NCBI GenBank assembly: GCA_038049695.1
Contig: CP142454.1
Span: 15,570,501-15,634,500 of the forward strand
Source of the DNA: Cinnamomum chago
Taxonomy: Eukaryota > Streptophyta > Magnoliopsida > Laurales > Lauraceae
Reading direction: 5' to 3'
Length of the DNA stretch: 64,000 nt
Every line of letters begins with the position of its first letter. Positions within the stretch are counted from its first letter, which is position 1. The translations under genes and the position numbers were made by a program. Positions 13,212 to 25,124 of the stretch are shown piece after piece. Under the pieces are notes generated by a model. That model was not told the DNA's origin, searched no databases, and saw only the letters and a list, made by a program, of their open reading frames with translations.

Positions 13212-14724
13212 GAAGAAAATGATTTGTAGATGGTGTGCAACCAGTGTAAAAAAAGAATTGAAAGTAAGTATAAATACACGCGAGGAGCTTATATTATTAC
13301 AAGAACTTGCAATAATTTTTTTTAATGATTGTCTTGCTAGCACTCATCATTACTGCCGTTTTTCTTCTTTGTCCACGGACATTTCCTAAATTTATTTATT
13401 TTTATTTTCATTAATATTAAAAAAATATGAATCTTAATTAATTTTTTTATGTTTATTTTAACCTGGCCTTTGTTGCTATTATATTATAATAATAAAAGTA
13501 AAAACAGTGTGATGATTTGAGTGCAGGTCTGATTTGGGTATTCCTTGAAACGGTTATCTGAGACTTACGCTTTGCCCAGTTGCAACAAATAGAAAGGGGT
13601 TTTTGTTTAACACCATATCAAGGTTTCCTCTCTCACCAAAGATCTCTTTCTCTATTCTGATTCCTCAATTGATCTTCCCCTGCAAACATTCTGGGCACGT
13701 TTTGTGTACATGTAATTTCCGTGGAAATTGGAAATTGCCACATCAGCAAAATCCATGGGTTTCAAATTCTTTGGAAAGGTTTTTCCATAGAAGTCAAAAT
13801 TTTATGTTTGGTGCAAAAAGGTTTTCCTCGATGAATTAGTGCTAATGTTGTTTGGTGCAACTATAGATTTCTTTAGTGAAAACTATTGGACTATTGGGTG
13901 GGTGGGTTGGTATGTGTGTGGGGTGGGTGGGGTTGGGAGGGGAAGAGGAAGAGGAAGAAAGAGGGTGGTTGGGTGGAGTGAGGGTGAGAGAGATGAAATT
14001 GGGGGGTTAGTTTTTTTGTGGAAATGGACTTCACATACCTCCTCATAAGAAGTCTATTTCCATGCCTAGGAAGGAATAAGCTGACGTGGCGAAAAAACAT
14101 TTCCGCGGAAAACTGCCGCACCAAACACATGAAAAAGAAGTTTTCTGCAGAAAACTACAACCATTTCCGCAGAAATGGACTACACAAACATGCCTGTAGA
14201 GTCAAGTAAGGTGAAGCCCCATTCTCAAGAAAAAAAATCTCACCAAAAGCAGTTTACATTAAATTTCCCACCATACTTTTTTCCAAAAAAGTCAAAAAAG
14301 TAACCTCATTTACTCACAAAAAGACAAAAAAACTCCACTTTCCAATAAAAAAGTCAACTAAAAACAACTAAAAATAAAATACCATAATTATCCACTTATA
14401 TTTTATTATTTCTTCAAAATAACATTTACTCCACTCAACTCTACAAGTAAAGCCCCCAAACAGGCCCTATTGTACTCGTGGGAACAACTATTGGGTCAGC
14501 TGTAGTTTCTTTAAATTCTTGTCTTTAAATAAAAAAAAAATTGCCCAGATGCTATTGCTGCTATTCTATTGCATGTCCTAAGTCCCAATCGTCTTATTAA
14601 TGTTCATTGCCAACATACTCAATGGTTGTTGAGTGCTGTTGGCACCTTTGTATCACTCACATGCTTGAGGACCAACCCCTAGGTCTCTAAGCTTCCTCGA
14701 TAGTTAACAAAATTTTTTTTTTCC
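13212..14724. other. Gene-free stretch with hexamer-palindrome motifs and a MITE relic
   Basis: No gene recognised. Near-palindromes of the form TTTCYGCRGAAA recur at about 13720, 14100, 14140 and 14165. The part 14260-14470 resembles the MITE at 41522, with similar AAAGTCAAAAAA tracts and a terminal CCAAACAGGCCCTA. The opposite end is not identifiable, so I treat it as a relic. 14475-14510 also matches, inverted, part of the 2OGD 3' flank at 39.53-39.63 kb. Confidence 0.45.
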
Positions 14725-15045
14725 GAATTTTCACTTCATAAGTGGAATCTGCACATGTGGCTTTGTGGGCTTTTCGGTCCCCACTATCCACAAAATGGGA
14801 GCCCCCTGAACTAAAGATATCCACGGGATTTCCATCCAACTCCTGCAGGTGAGAATCACCCACCTAACTAAATATGCATTACAGCAACAACCAAATTTCC
14901 CTATTTGGCCCAATAAATTCAGCACAATTAATATTCTGCTTAGTTCATGATTGCAGGCCCATGAGCTCCTTAATGTTAGATTTGATAATTAAAAGACCTG
15001 GGCTTGGACTAGTTTTTTGGTATGGCCCATGCTCCATCCCACCAT
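14725..15045 (+). repeat. Repeat R1, left copy
   Basis: About 320 bp that matches the reverse complement of 45055-45405. Shared landmarks in order: AAGTGGAAT, GGGCTTTTC, CCCCACTATCCACAAAA, AACTAAA, ATATCCACG, TTTGGCCCAATAAAT, GCAGGCCCATGAGCT, TTAGATTTGATAATTAAAA, TATGGCCCATG. It is not coding. The right copy starts exactly where duplicated segment A ends. Confidence 0.85.
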
Positions 15046-15493
15046 TAGCACCGAAATAATTTGGTGTTTTTTTTTATTTGCCAGCCCCCTTGTTCCGCCC
15101 CTGGTTGGGACGTTAGTTTCACACATATGTCCAAGGATCAATTCCTAGGTCGCTAAGTAAAAACATCACTCCTGGACCACTATCCCAACATGCAATGAAA
15201 AGGGAAGCCTTATATAAGCCTCCCATTAGAATGACAGTAATTAAAATTTTGGTTAAATGAAAATAAAACTCACAAAGCTGAGAATATTAAATGGGATCAG
15301 ACTTTGTTGAAATTGATGATGGGTCTCTCTGATTGGTGGCCGATCTGCCTGATCTTTCTCTTTCTCCCAATCATGTTCAAAGTGAGTTTCACTTGAACAT
15401 GTCAATAAAAGCCAAATAGAACAACCACAACTAACATGAGTTTACAAATCTTACAAACTTTCCAAATAAGGTTCATATTCAAGCTCGCCCCCT

Positions 15494-15569
15494 TTACCAC
15501 CCTTTACCTATGAGCCACAGCCAACCAAATGTTACGCCCGCAAGGACACCTCCTGTGTTGTTCAGGCCC
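15494..15569 (-). pseudogene. ENT: Relic of ENT last exon
   Basis: This is a fragment of an equilibrative nucleoside transporter gene. On minus, after an acceptor TGTAG, it reads GPEQ and ends with the family's C-terminal GWLWLIGKGW-stop coding bases. Compared with the intact exon at 63688-63795, 32 bases are missing after GPEQ (76 bp against 108 bp), so the reading frame is lost. Homology to the right-edge gene continues on both sides (about 15.3-15.78 kb against 63.3-64.0 kb), showing that a longer 3' portion was once here. No earlier ENT exon is recognisable beyond 15.8 kb. The functional claim rests on the sequence of the final residues, a well conserved plant ENT tail. Confidence 0.88.
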
Positions 15570-15784
15570 CTACAGAAACATAGCAGATCAATCCCTTAAA
15601 AATGAAGAAAATGAAATCAGGAAAGAAGAAAAGAAGAAGAGATAAAAAAAAAAAAAAGGGAACACAACTACAAAATGGGAACTCATTCTAGATGATGACT
15701 ATATTTTAATTATTTATAGTAACATTGAAAATCGGCTGGCTTTAAGACTTAAGAGACATTGGCGAGTTTTTAAGTCGACCCATG

Positions 15785-17329
15785 GAGCCACGGAGTACTT
15801 ATTATGAGTTCTGATTTGAGTTGAATTTGTGAACTAGAAGGACGTACAACTTGCTTTCAAGAAGTGGGTGGTGGGATTTCTGAATGTGACCCAATGACCG
15901 CATGACCAATAATGTGTGGAGCCCACTTATGTCATGGGCGTATATTTCAAGAAACTCATCTAGATTTAGTCTCTTTCATGAGATATTTGAATTTGAAAAG
16001 GTTAGTGAAAAATAGAGACTCCCCAAAAGATGAGGGATTTGATAAAGCCCTAATTAAACTAGAATTTCAAAGTGTAGGATTCCATAATGGGATCCACTTA
16101 ATCAAGTTTGAAATGCTAAAAATGGACACAATCCCTTATTATAGATCATATCCATTAATTTCTATAGAAGAATTTGTCTAAGATTGAGTACAATATGAAT
16201 AATATAATCAATATAATTAATAATTAATGCACAAATCACTGCACATTTGTAATTTGTGCATTATTAATCACATATTGCTCAATCTCGTGAACCAATTCTA
16301 TTAGAATAAAAGGAGGGGACATCATATATATTGGCAGAAGTTATGTATGCATTTTGATTTGTTAAGCCTTTTTTTTTCATTTGGTAAAAAATCTCTTTTG
16401 CTAAGTTGGCCTACTGACTGGCATTAATAACATCATCCCTTGGGTTTATGTGATGCAAGTTCCAACATCACTCAACCATAAGTGTATTGCGGATCTTTCT
16501 AAAAGAAAATATTGTTGTTTTGCTATGTCTCATTTTTATTTTTTTTTAACTCAGTGGCCCACCTATCATTCCATTCTTCTCAAATTGCTGCCTTCCTCCT
16601 TATGTTTGTCGTTTTCTAAAGCCTTGCTTCGTTACTCCATCTCAGAGGTCATGATCATCAGGACCACATACCTCCAACTAATTGATTGATGAAATTGGGG
16701 TAGTGGGCCCACCGTACTAAAGATGGACGGCCCTTGATTTGCAACAATTAAAGGCCTTTTCTCTTTTTCTTTTTCTTTTTCTCCCTCATAGACAGATACT
16801 ATAGTCATTCATCAAGATGGGCCCCATTAATCCTCATAAAAGATTTATTATATAAATAATCTTATGAAATATAATTTTATCATTTATAATGAAATTAGGC
16901 ACATTTATTTTTCATCTTTTAGTTTGATTAAACATCTCCTAGTACACCTTTTCACAAACTATCAATTTTTTATAGCCTCTCTTTCCATAAATTTTTTTAT
17001 CATCAAATTAGTTTCTAGCTAGTTGCATAGAATGTCTCCATGGCTTTGATGCAGTTACAACTGGACTCACACTAGGAAAAGCATATTATCAATTTGGTTT
17101 AATTGTAAGTGGATGCTCATTTCTCATGTGGCTTTGATGGAAGTGAGATATGGAGATCTAACATTCTATTCCCATAGGATAGGTTGTGAATTTAAGTCAA
17201 GAAGTTGGGCCTACATTCATTATATGAAAGGATCAATTAGCAACCTCATTGGAGTCGACCAGCGGATCTGAGCCTGTAATATTACTAATCACACAAAGTG
17301 GGCCCCACTATTTAAAAACTAATTAGCAG
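15785..17329. other. Gene-free stretch
   Basis: No gene recognised. The only structure I can support is a short hairpin-forming block near 16178-16290. Confidence 0.55.
16178..16290. repeat. Small imperfect palindrome
   Basis: Outer arms AGATTGAGTACAATATG and CATATTGCTCAATCT, and inner arms AATAATTAATGCACAAAT and ATTTGTGCATTATTAAT, are inverted complements. The block can fold on itself, as small MITEs do. No clear target-site duplication. Confidence 0.7.
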
Positions 17330-17625
17330 TAGGGGTGCTCATGGGTCGGGCCAGCCCGAGCCTGATCCAGGCCTACCCCGCTTTGGGCCGGGCTTGGATA
17401 TGAAATTAGGGGCCGCTTAACGATTGGGCTGGGCTTGAATAAGTGATAGAAAGCTCAAAGCCCAGCCTGTGTAAGGAATACATGTGATTTAATTTAATTA
17501 GTCCAAACAATTGCTCAAATGCCTATAAAAGTGATAAGAAGTCTGGTTCGGCTCGGCCCGGTTGATTAAATGGGTGGGCTCGGGCCTGACTTTTACAGCC
17601 CGTGCCGGGCTTGGGCCGAGCTGCG
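17330..17625 (+). mobile_element. hAT-like non-autonomous element rich in GGGCC, one end lost
   Basis: Starts TAGGGGTGCTCATGGGTCGGGCC and has interior GGCCCGGTTGATTAAATGGGTGGGCT and GGGCTTGGGCC blocks. It is the inverse of elements at 42694-42979 and 58748-59033. The expected far terminus (ending CACCCCTA) is absent; similarity stops near 17625, next to the 2OGD relic. The hAT assignment is from the TAGGG-type terminus only. Confidence 0.6.
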
Positions 17626-17689
17626 GTCAGGGTCTCAAGCCATTCTGATTGCTCTGATACAAAAAGCTCTGGCCAATCCTATCCTCGTT

Positions 17690-18801
17690 CCAAGACTAGT
17701 CCTTTCCTCCTCTACATCTGCAGTCATCTGAACATGGCTTCCATCTTTTCTAAAACACATTGAATAGAGAGATTCTCTCTCAAACCTAAGGACTGCTAGA
17801 GAATCCATCCATCTCTTTCTAGTATTATTATTTTTTTAAATATGGTTGATGATGATGAAAAAGGGAAGTTTGAGACACTAAAAAGCAGAAAAGGAGACTA
17901 ATAGAGGGGACTTTTTTTTAGACTCTGTATCAGCATGAAACGGGCTACATGGGCAACCCCAACCCGACTCGTTTTGATTCAGGCCAGGTTCATCTGACCC
18001 GTGACTGACCTGTATAAATTACATGTGGAATTATATGGGTCAAATATGAGTTGTATTAACAGAATAACAGGCAAGCAAATCAATGTATAGTTTCCACTTC
18101 CAATCATTTTCTTTTCTCAAGGTTGGAGCTGTCTTTTGTTTGCAGAGATGCAGCCCTTAATTACGTTGAGAGCAGCCAACAAGATAATCCATGCAATTCT
18201 GAATACCCCTACTGAAAGCTCTTGGTGTAGACAGTAGAGCTTCCACCATGACCCAGTACATAGAAGACAGGGTCGTGTACTTGAACTACTACGCAAATTG
18301 TCCTAATCCTCAGCTTACATTTGGTGCTAGCCGGCATTATGATATGGCAACCCTGACCATCCTCGTAAAAGATGACATTGGTGGTCTCTTCTTTAAGGTG
18401 GAACACAAAAGGTGGATAGAGATCCCACCAGTGGAAGGCACGCTCGTCATTAACATTGGGGACACATTGGAGGTAAGTGCAGACACCTCAATATTAAAGC
18501 GCCAAAGGGTTATCCCAATCTGTACGTGATGACCCATTTTTAACAATTTTAGATAGGACCATTATTGCATAGCGGCATATAGCATGAACTCTCATGTATA
18601 AACATAAATTCCTTATAGTGATTGTTTGCTTTGATTTTGAAGATATTGAGCATGCCCACATTCCTGTACAATGATCGGACCGTGCTACCAAAGAAGGATG
18701 AAAAGACTGCATACAGAAGGCTCATTTTTGGGGAGTATAGTGCAAATTACGATTTAGGCAAAATGTCTTTGGACTACGCCAAGAGTACAGAAGAGAAATG
18801 A
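17690..18801 (+). pseudogene. 2OG/Fe(II) dioxygenase pseudogene, exons 2-3 only
   Basis: This is a remnant of a plant 2-oxoglutarate-dependent dioxygenase (DOXC class, resembling feruloyl-CoA 6'-hydroxylase). Such enzymes are cytosolic and use Fe(II) and 2-oxoglutarate to oxidise small molecules. Part of intron 1 (from about 17690), exon 2 (18146-18472) and exon 3 (18643-18801) match the minus-strand copy at 39820-40990. Exon 2 keeps RHYD, supplying the iron-binding H-x-D, and DDIGGLFF. Its first third is out of frame (stop TGA near 18209). Exon 3 has lost about 85 bases after ATATTGAGC, removing the distal iron-binding His (EHRV) and the 2-oxoglutarate-binding R-x-S. No exon 1 is found upstream. 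It cannot encode an active enzyme. Confidence 0.9.
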
Positions 18802-20788
18802 TGGCCCATGAATCCAAATGGGTGGTGACTCATCTATTTTTGGAGCCCAAACAGCTAACCTAGTATGGAGTGTTCAGCAACGGCCCTTCTATATGGCTAC
18901 ATCCATCTGACTTGGGTCAACTCTCTAGTTTTTAGATTCTCAAGGGATGGCTGTAGGGTTGACTATGACTAGGTAATTCAGGGCCTGATCCAATTAACAA
19001 ATAAGTTAGGTATCAGTTGATTCTTTTCTTGCCTTTTTACCCAGCACACCAGCCTTAGCCATACCAGATTTATCACACTTTCACCCATCAGTCCTGCCTG
19101 TTTGGCTCAGATTAACCCTTTCTACTTTTTGGTTGGGTTTGGGTCGAGCCTATACATGTTTTCCCCAGTGCTCAATCAGACCAAAATTTGATCCATTGCC
19201 GCCTTTAGATTGTTGGGGTTATCTGAACTCGATGGCATATTTGTTGTGGGCATTCAAACCAAGAAAATCACATTGTTAAGTCCCCCTCGAAGCACATGAT
19301 TAGTGACAAATAAAAATTAACCTAATAATTCTAATTATTACAGAAGGTGGCCTGTCCCGAAAACTTTGGGATGTCCTAGTTTTTATGAAAAATGGTATGC
19401 TCATGTCAAAGCTAAGTGCCCAAAGTGTGGAAAGGGAGGGCCGAAATACTAAATTTTAAAATAATTATATTTCCAGAGCGCCTATACTAAACAATTAACT
19501 AATGAGCACAAATATATTTTATCCATATATTCAAGTATAAAAAATATAGAAAAAGAATTAACTTTACAACTCGATCACATAAAATAGACAATAATTAATA
19601 AGTCCAAAGAAGTTTCTTCATTTAAAAGATAAATATCAAGCTTTCAGAAAAAGAAAATGCACATAAATTAAAGATTTAGCAGGGTTCGCTTCATATTCAG
19701 TTGATCCGATCTCCTAGCATCTCCGAACCGCGCTTCGAAGATGGTCGAATCGCATTCCAATGACGGATCCGCACTGATAACGTTGATCCACGCTTTCGAA
19801 GCGGGATTGGGAAGGGGGAGAGGAGTTTCTAGTTACTAAGTGTCAATGTAGTGATATGAAGATCCAGACCTTGACCCTTTCATTATTCATTTTTTATTTT
19901 TTATTTTTGGTAAAGAGCGAGTTTCATTAAAGGGAGAGAAAAAAACAAGAGAAACAAAACTTTGACCCTTTAATTTGTGACATTTCACATAAGAGAAATG
20001 ATAGTTACGTTATTTGTGTACTCACATTCGACATTTTGGCCTTGTAATATTAGCTTGAAAACGTAAAAATGGAATTGTTCTCTCAACGAGAGACTCAAGC
20101 AAGTGAACATCCACTTTAGAAATAGGGGTTTTGGCCTTTTCTTCCAAGGTTAGATAGTTGGATTTCTTGTAGCTTATGTAGAGACTAGAGAAGCACGAGG
20201 TGAATGGGAGAGCTCGATGATTTGGAGCTTTCATTGAGTGAGAAGAGACTTTTCTTCATCTTGTATTCAATTATTAACATTTCGAAGGATCTTTATATGC
20301 ACATCAGGGGTTTCTGGGTGGGGGGTGGAGATGAATTTGTTGCTATTTGGTATTGTATTAGAAATATGTGAAGTGATCAATGGAATTCTTTGCTAATCTA
20401 CAGCGAGGGGCATTCTTGCTTAAGGGTTCTCCTTTTGTGTTTTCTTAAAATGGGCTTTGGAATCAAAGAGGGTAAGATTCTGCATGTTGTACACTAGCGG
20501 TTTTGAACCCTTTATATTTGAAATTGAAATGATTTTGAACTGTTCCCAAAACAGGCATTCCTAACATTTTGGAACGGTTCAAGATTGTTCCAAATTTATT
20601 ATTATTCTTAGATTAGAATTTGAATCGTTTGTGTTTTATTTTATTTTATAGATAGTAAACCGTTCCAAAAAAACCATTAAAAGCGTTTTTAAAGTCTGTT
20701 CTTAAGAGCAGCCTGGGAACAAAATCATCATATTGAATAAATTAGTAACGGTTACATTCTGTATGGGGCAGTTATTGTCTGTTCATAA
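18802..20788. other. Gene-free stretch after the 2OGD relic
   Basis: The first about 100 bp still match, inverted, the 3' flank of the other 2OGD copy (39.76-39.81 kb). Beyond that I see no gene, element end or repeat I can support, only an unexplained GC-richer patch near 19690-19810. Confidence 0.5.
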
Positions 20789-21171
20789 TAGGGTTGTAAA
20801 CGGGTCGATTCCGGTCCAGGTCCATGGTGGACCCGGAACCGGAACCGTTAAGGAGAAGGTGAAACCGGATCTGGATCCGAAACCGTTTTAGAACCAGTTT
20901 TTTTGCTCCAGAACCGGAATTAGAACCATATATAGGACGGGTCTGGATCCGGGTTCGGGTTTAGGTAGAAAATGATATTTAAAAAAATATATGGTTTTGA
21001 GGAGAGATTTTCGAAAATTGAGGTAATATATCGGGTCTCGGGTCCACAAGTCCAAACCAAGGTGGAATCGGACCCATTTACTTATCGGGGCCTAAATAAG
21101 GACTCAAACCCGGTTTTTAACGAGTCAGAACCTCCCGGTAATCGGAGAATCGGGTACCCATTTACATCCTA
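20789..21171. mobile_element. hAT-like TIR element, non-autonomous
   Basis: Bounded by TAGGGTTGTAAACGGGT and, inverted at the other end, TAGGATGTAAATGGGTA. The interior is rich in CCGGAACCGG-type steps. No transposase. An 8-bp target-site duplication is not evident, so limits and class are tentative. Confidence 0.6.
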
Positions 21172-22071
21172 CGTAATATTTAGGATGTTTAAAGAACTTA
21201 AAAAAATAAAAGCCGAAAACTTGTAGAAAAACCTATAAGAACATTCGTGTGTAAGAAAAATTAACCTATAATGAATGAAACAATAGTGACCAAACCCGAT
21301 TTAATGACAAAATTAACTAAAATAATAGGGACCCAAACATGTCATCCATTCCGATTACTCATCCAAAAAGGAAAATCACAAAAGCTTCACTTCAAGATTC
21401 CATTCAAATTCAAATTCAAAAAAAAAAAACCAATAATAGCTCCAAAATTATGTCCATAATCTTTCACACTCTACAATTCCATTCAAAATCTTTCACCCGA
21501 ATTTTTTAATTGTTGTTGTTTTGATCCATTGTTTAAAATAACGACGGTTACCATTACAATATTTACAATATAACGGTCCATAACGGTCAATATAATGGTC
21601 AAGACGGTTCATAACGGCTGATATTTTGAAAATAATGGTAAAATTATCGGTCGATGATGATTTTTTTAAAATTTTCTTTCCTCTTCCTTTTCATTTCTTT
21701 CTTTCCCAATCTATTTGTGGAGCTTCTTAAGACTATTAGAGCTTCGTAAGCTTATTTTCTCACCAAAACTCAAGTGACCTGCAAGACTTTGTGAATTCTC
21801 ATATAATGGTTTCTTCCCTTCACAACCATAATACACTTATGTTCATACTCCGATATTTTAATTAATTAATTAATTAATCTTGATGTAGTAGTAAATGTTA
21901 CTTGAAAGTTAAAATTCAGGCACTGGTTATTGAATAATTGAGTGTTGTACAGCTATACTAATACTAGTAGTTTCTTGACTTTAACTGTATAGTACTAATG
22001 AGTAGATCAAAATTATGGTTGCAATGCATATTGTGAAATTTATGATATTTGAACTTATTTTAATATATACA
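21172..22071. other. Gene-free stretch with ACGGT-rich patch
   Basis: No gene recognised. 21540-21660 holds five or six TAACGGTC/GACGGTTC-like motifs, and 21860-21880 is a TTAA repeat. Confidence 0.5.
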
Positions 22072-22248
22072 TGTCCAGTCCTCTTTGAGCACCTGACTAA
22101 TTCCCGGGTAGTGGTTTCCCTATCCCACTAACCAGGTGCATGCTAGGAGCTATTTCTAGCTTCTGGGGTCCCAACAGAGCGGAGAGTCGAACCCAGGACC
22201 ACGGGGAGCAAACCCGTACTTTGGACCAAATGAGCTACCGCCCGTTGG
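22072..22248 (-). mobile_element. tRNA-derived SINE
   Basis: On minus it begins CCAACGGGCGG and has box A (TAGCTCATTTGG, 22226-22237) and box B (GGTTCGACTCT, 22183-22193) at tRNA-like spacing. Its 3' part differs from the SINE at 13.1 kb, so this is another family or subfamily. There is no poly-A tail and the flanking direct repeats are poor, so the 3' limit is approximate. Confidence 0.75.
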
Positions 22249-23920
22249 TAAGCCTATTTAATTCATAGCAGTCTTTATAAGTATTAGATAGGACAACGAT
22301 ACAGGATATAATGACTTAGGGGGACCTATATTTTTGCTTTATGTTTGCTAATGGAGAAAGATATTGTTTTCGAGCATTTTAAAATATTTTGGATATTTTG
22401 GATATTTTTTCATATATTTTTGGAGTAAAATAAAAACTAGCACTGCGATAGATCTTGATGAGCGCAAACCGCGACGCGATGACCACGAACTGTGATACGA
22501 CATGATTTTGAACCATGTTTTGATCGCATGGCTGACATTTGAGTTCTATTGGGCTTTGCAATTTTCTTTATTATTATTATTTTTTAGAATCCACTTTTAG
22601 GGCTACTATTTTTAACTAATTATTTTTTAGGACCTAGGTTTAGAACGAGCTTGCAATAAATATATATATATATTTGTAATTCTTATTACCTACTATATTT
22701 TACCATGCAGTTTTAGAATCTATTGTTTTTACTTGCTCATACAATACTAACAAAATTATCTCAATCAACGAAACATAAATAATGGCAGACAAAGATTTAT
22801 ATTAAAAATGTAATTAGCAATTTTCTTCAATAAATATTGTTCATTGCTAGGGCACATTTTGCTGGTCACTAACCAAAAAAACAGGAAAAAAAGTGGCACC
22901 CTCCTTATCCAGATTCCAGAGTCTTCTATTTGTTTTTGTGGCAGAACACCTGATTTGATTTTTGCTTGATTTTTGTAGCTGTTTTTATGGTAATGAATAT
23001 GATGGCCTTAAATACTGGCCTTAAATATCATATGAATTTTCAAGGGATATCTTAAGTTGTCCAAAATTCTGGTCAAATTTTTTTTCCAGATAGACTTTTT
23101 TATTCTCAAATGATCAGGGAGTAAAGGACCTGAAGAGCACTTTCGGAAGGTTCGAATCTGTTTTTGAAGGAACGTGACAGTTACAAGCGCTTTTAATTTC
23201 CTTCCAAAAGTGTTCAGACAACAGGTTTTAAGTCGCATGGTCCACACCTTCCTTTAATTCAAAGGTCCATTTTTCAACAGCGAATGTTCCTCCCAATGGG
23301 ATGGTGGGCATCAAAAACATGCATTTTAGTAATGGGATGGTGGGCCATCAACTGGTCTTATGCCTACTAATGCACTCTCTCAGTTGTTATTTTAAAATGT
23401 TAAAAATCAAGAAAGAAATTTTACGCATTTGGCTATAACAAGTGGGATGAATCAGTTGCTCGCTTTATATTCGAAACAGGGATCCAGACTCTCGTTTTTT
23501 CTATTTTTATAATTAAATGGTCCATCATGATCAGAGGAATTTTTTTTTTTTTTTTTGGGACCGCCACTTTGTTGGTCCTCTGAAATTGGAAGTTTCAAAG
23601 GAACTTTAAAACGACCGTCCTTAAGAAGAAAGGGAATCAAGTCATATCTCTGTTGGTCATTTCTCTGTCACCAAATAGCTGACCTTGCACTCCAATAAAC
23701 GACTCGTTACTTGGAGAGCTCTGTTCCTGTCTGAGCTGTAGGCTTGTACACAAGGTGTTCTCCAAGAAACCTGTTAACGTTGTTTCTCTGTAAATTTTTT
23801 ACCCTATGCTGTCTAATAAGTTGCAGGTACTTGGATTAAGCAAGTGAAGGTCATTGTAATGACAAGGGTTCTAGATATGAAATGAGTTTTCTTTACTAAT
23901 GTGTTTTTTTCCTTCTTTTT
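22249..23920. other. Gene-free stretch left of duplicated segment A
   Basis: No gene, element terminus or repeat recognised. It ends at a T run where similarity to 48.01 kb begins. Confidence 0.5.
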
Positions 23921-24518
23921 TTTTTTTTTTCTTTCTCATTGAGTATGTTGTAATGGAATTGGTTTCCTCTGTTTTTGTTGTTTATGCTCATTATATGGAA
24001 AACGATTCAAGATATATATGAACTAGGGATTTGATTATTCATGTTTCTGTTGTTCTTTATGAGCATCTGTTGTAATGGATATGAGTTCCTGTGCTTCTGT
24101 TGTACGATATATGAAGTAGGTTAATGATGATTTCTACTTTCGTTTGTTGTCGTTGGTATTTTTTTTATTGAGATGGGAGATATGGTTTTCTTTTTTGTTG
24201 AATAGATTTTCATCCATCATATGATGGCATTTGACGTGCTTACATTACAACAATGGTTCTGTGACCATGGTCATTTATCTAAAGCCAGGAATTTAACTTT
24301 TCTTCAATTTTCTATATATCATTCACCAAGTTTTCGAAAGAGAAAAAAAAAGTATCCCCAATAATGTGCAACCTGTGAATTTTATAAGAAGCATCTCTAA
24401 TCCAAACTTTAGAAAAAAGTACATCCTTTACCTCTTTTTCTTAACCTGTTTTATCTATAGTTCTTAGTGGAAAGGATAAAAAAAATTGATTAATTGGATT
24501 TTGATGTTGATTGTGTGG

Positions 24519-24672
24519 TCTTTTCTCTAAAACCCATGATATTCATCAATTTTTGCTGTCTCCCTTTTTTTTATTTTTTTTATAATGCAAGGTATGGGGT
24601 CTTTTCTCTAAAACCCATGTTATTCATCAATTTTTGTGGTCTCCCCTTTTATATATATTTTATAATGCACGG
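24519..24672. repeat. 77-bp tandem duplication, also in copy B
   Basis: Two adjacent units start GGTCTTTTCTCTAAAACCCA and end TATAATGCA. The same doubled structure is at about 49163-49317, so it arose before the segmental duplication. Confidence 0.9.
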
Positions 24673-25124
24673 TACCCAAGAAAATATTTATTATGGTACA
24701 TTGTTTTATGTAGTGCACTGTTTATTGTAGTGTCTTTTGGGTTTCTCATGTATCCTATGAGCTTTCTATGTGTCTTTTGGATTATTTATGCATCTTAGTT
24801 ATTAAGTTGTTGTTTAGGAAAGTATAAGGGATTAAGTGATGTTTAATCCCGGATTAGGAATGAAGTCTATATATTCAGCCATGTTTCTCATTGTTAACCA
24901 AGTTGTTTGAGTGAAAACTTGAGGTTCTTTGGTGGTACTATCTATTGGACTTATTTTCGTGTTATTATGATCAAAAGAATCAAGTTTCTTCTCTTGAATG
25001 TCCATTTATTCTCATTTGGGTTAAGAGCGATCCCCTTCAATATCCACACCAGCCCATCTTGCTAGCCTTTGGCCCTAGGCCCAAGATTATACCAGATTAT
25101 GGAGTGCAAGGACTAGTCCCTGGG

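Noticed and set aside
15912..16181. 89-codon plus-strand frame
   Set aside because: No family match, no codon or splice support, isolated in noncoding DNA.
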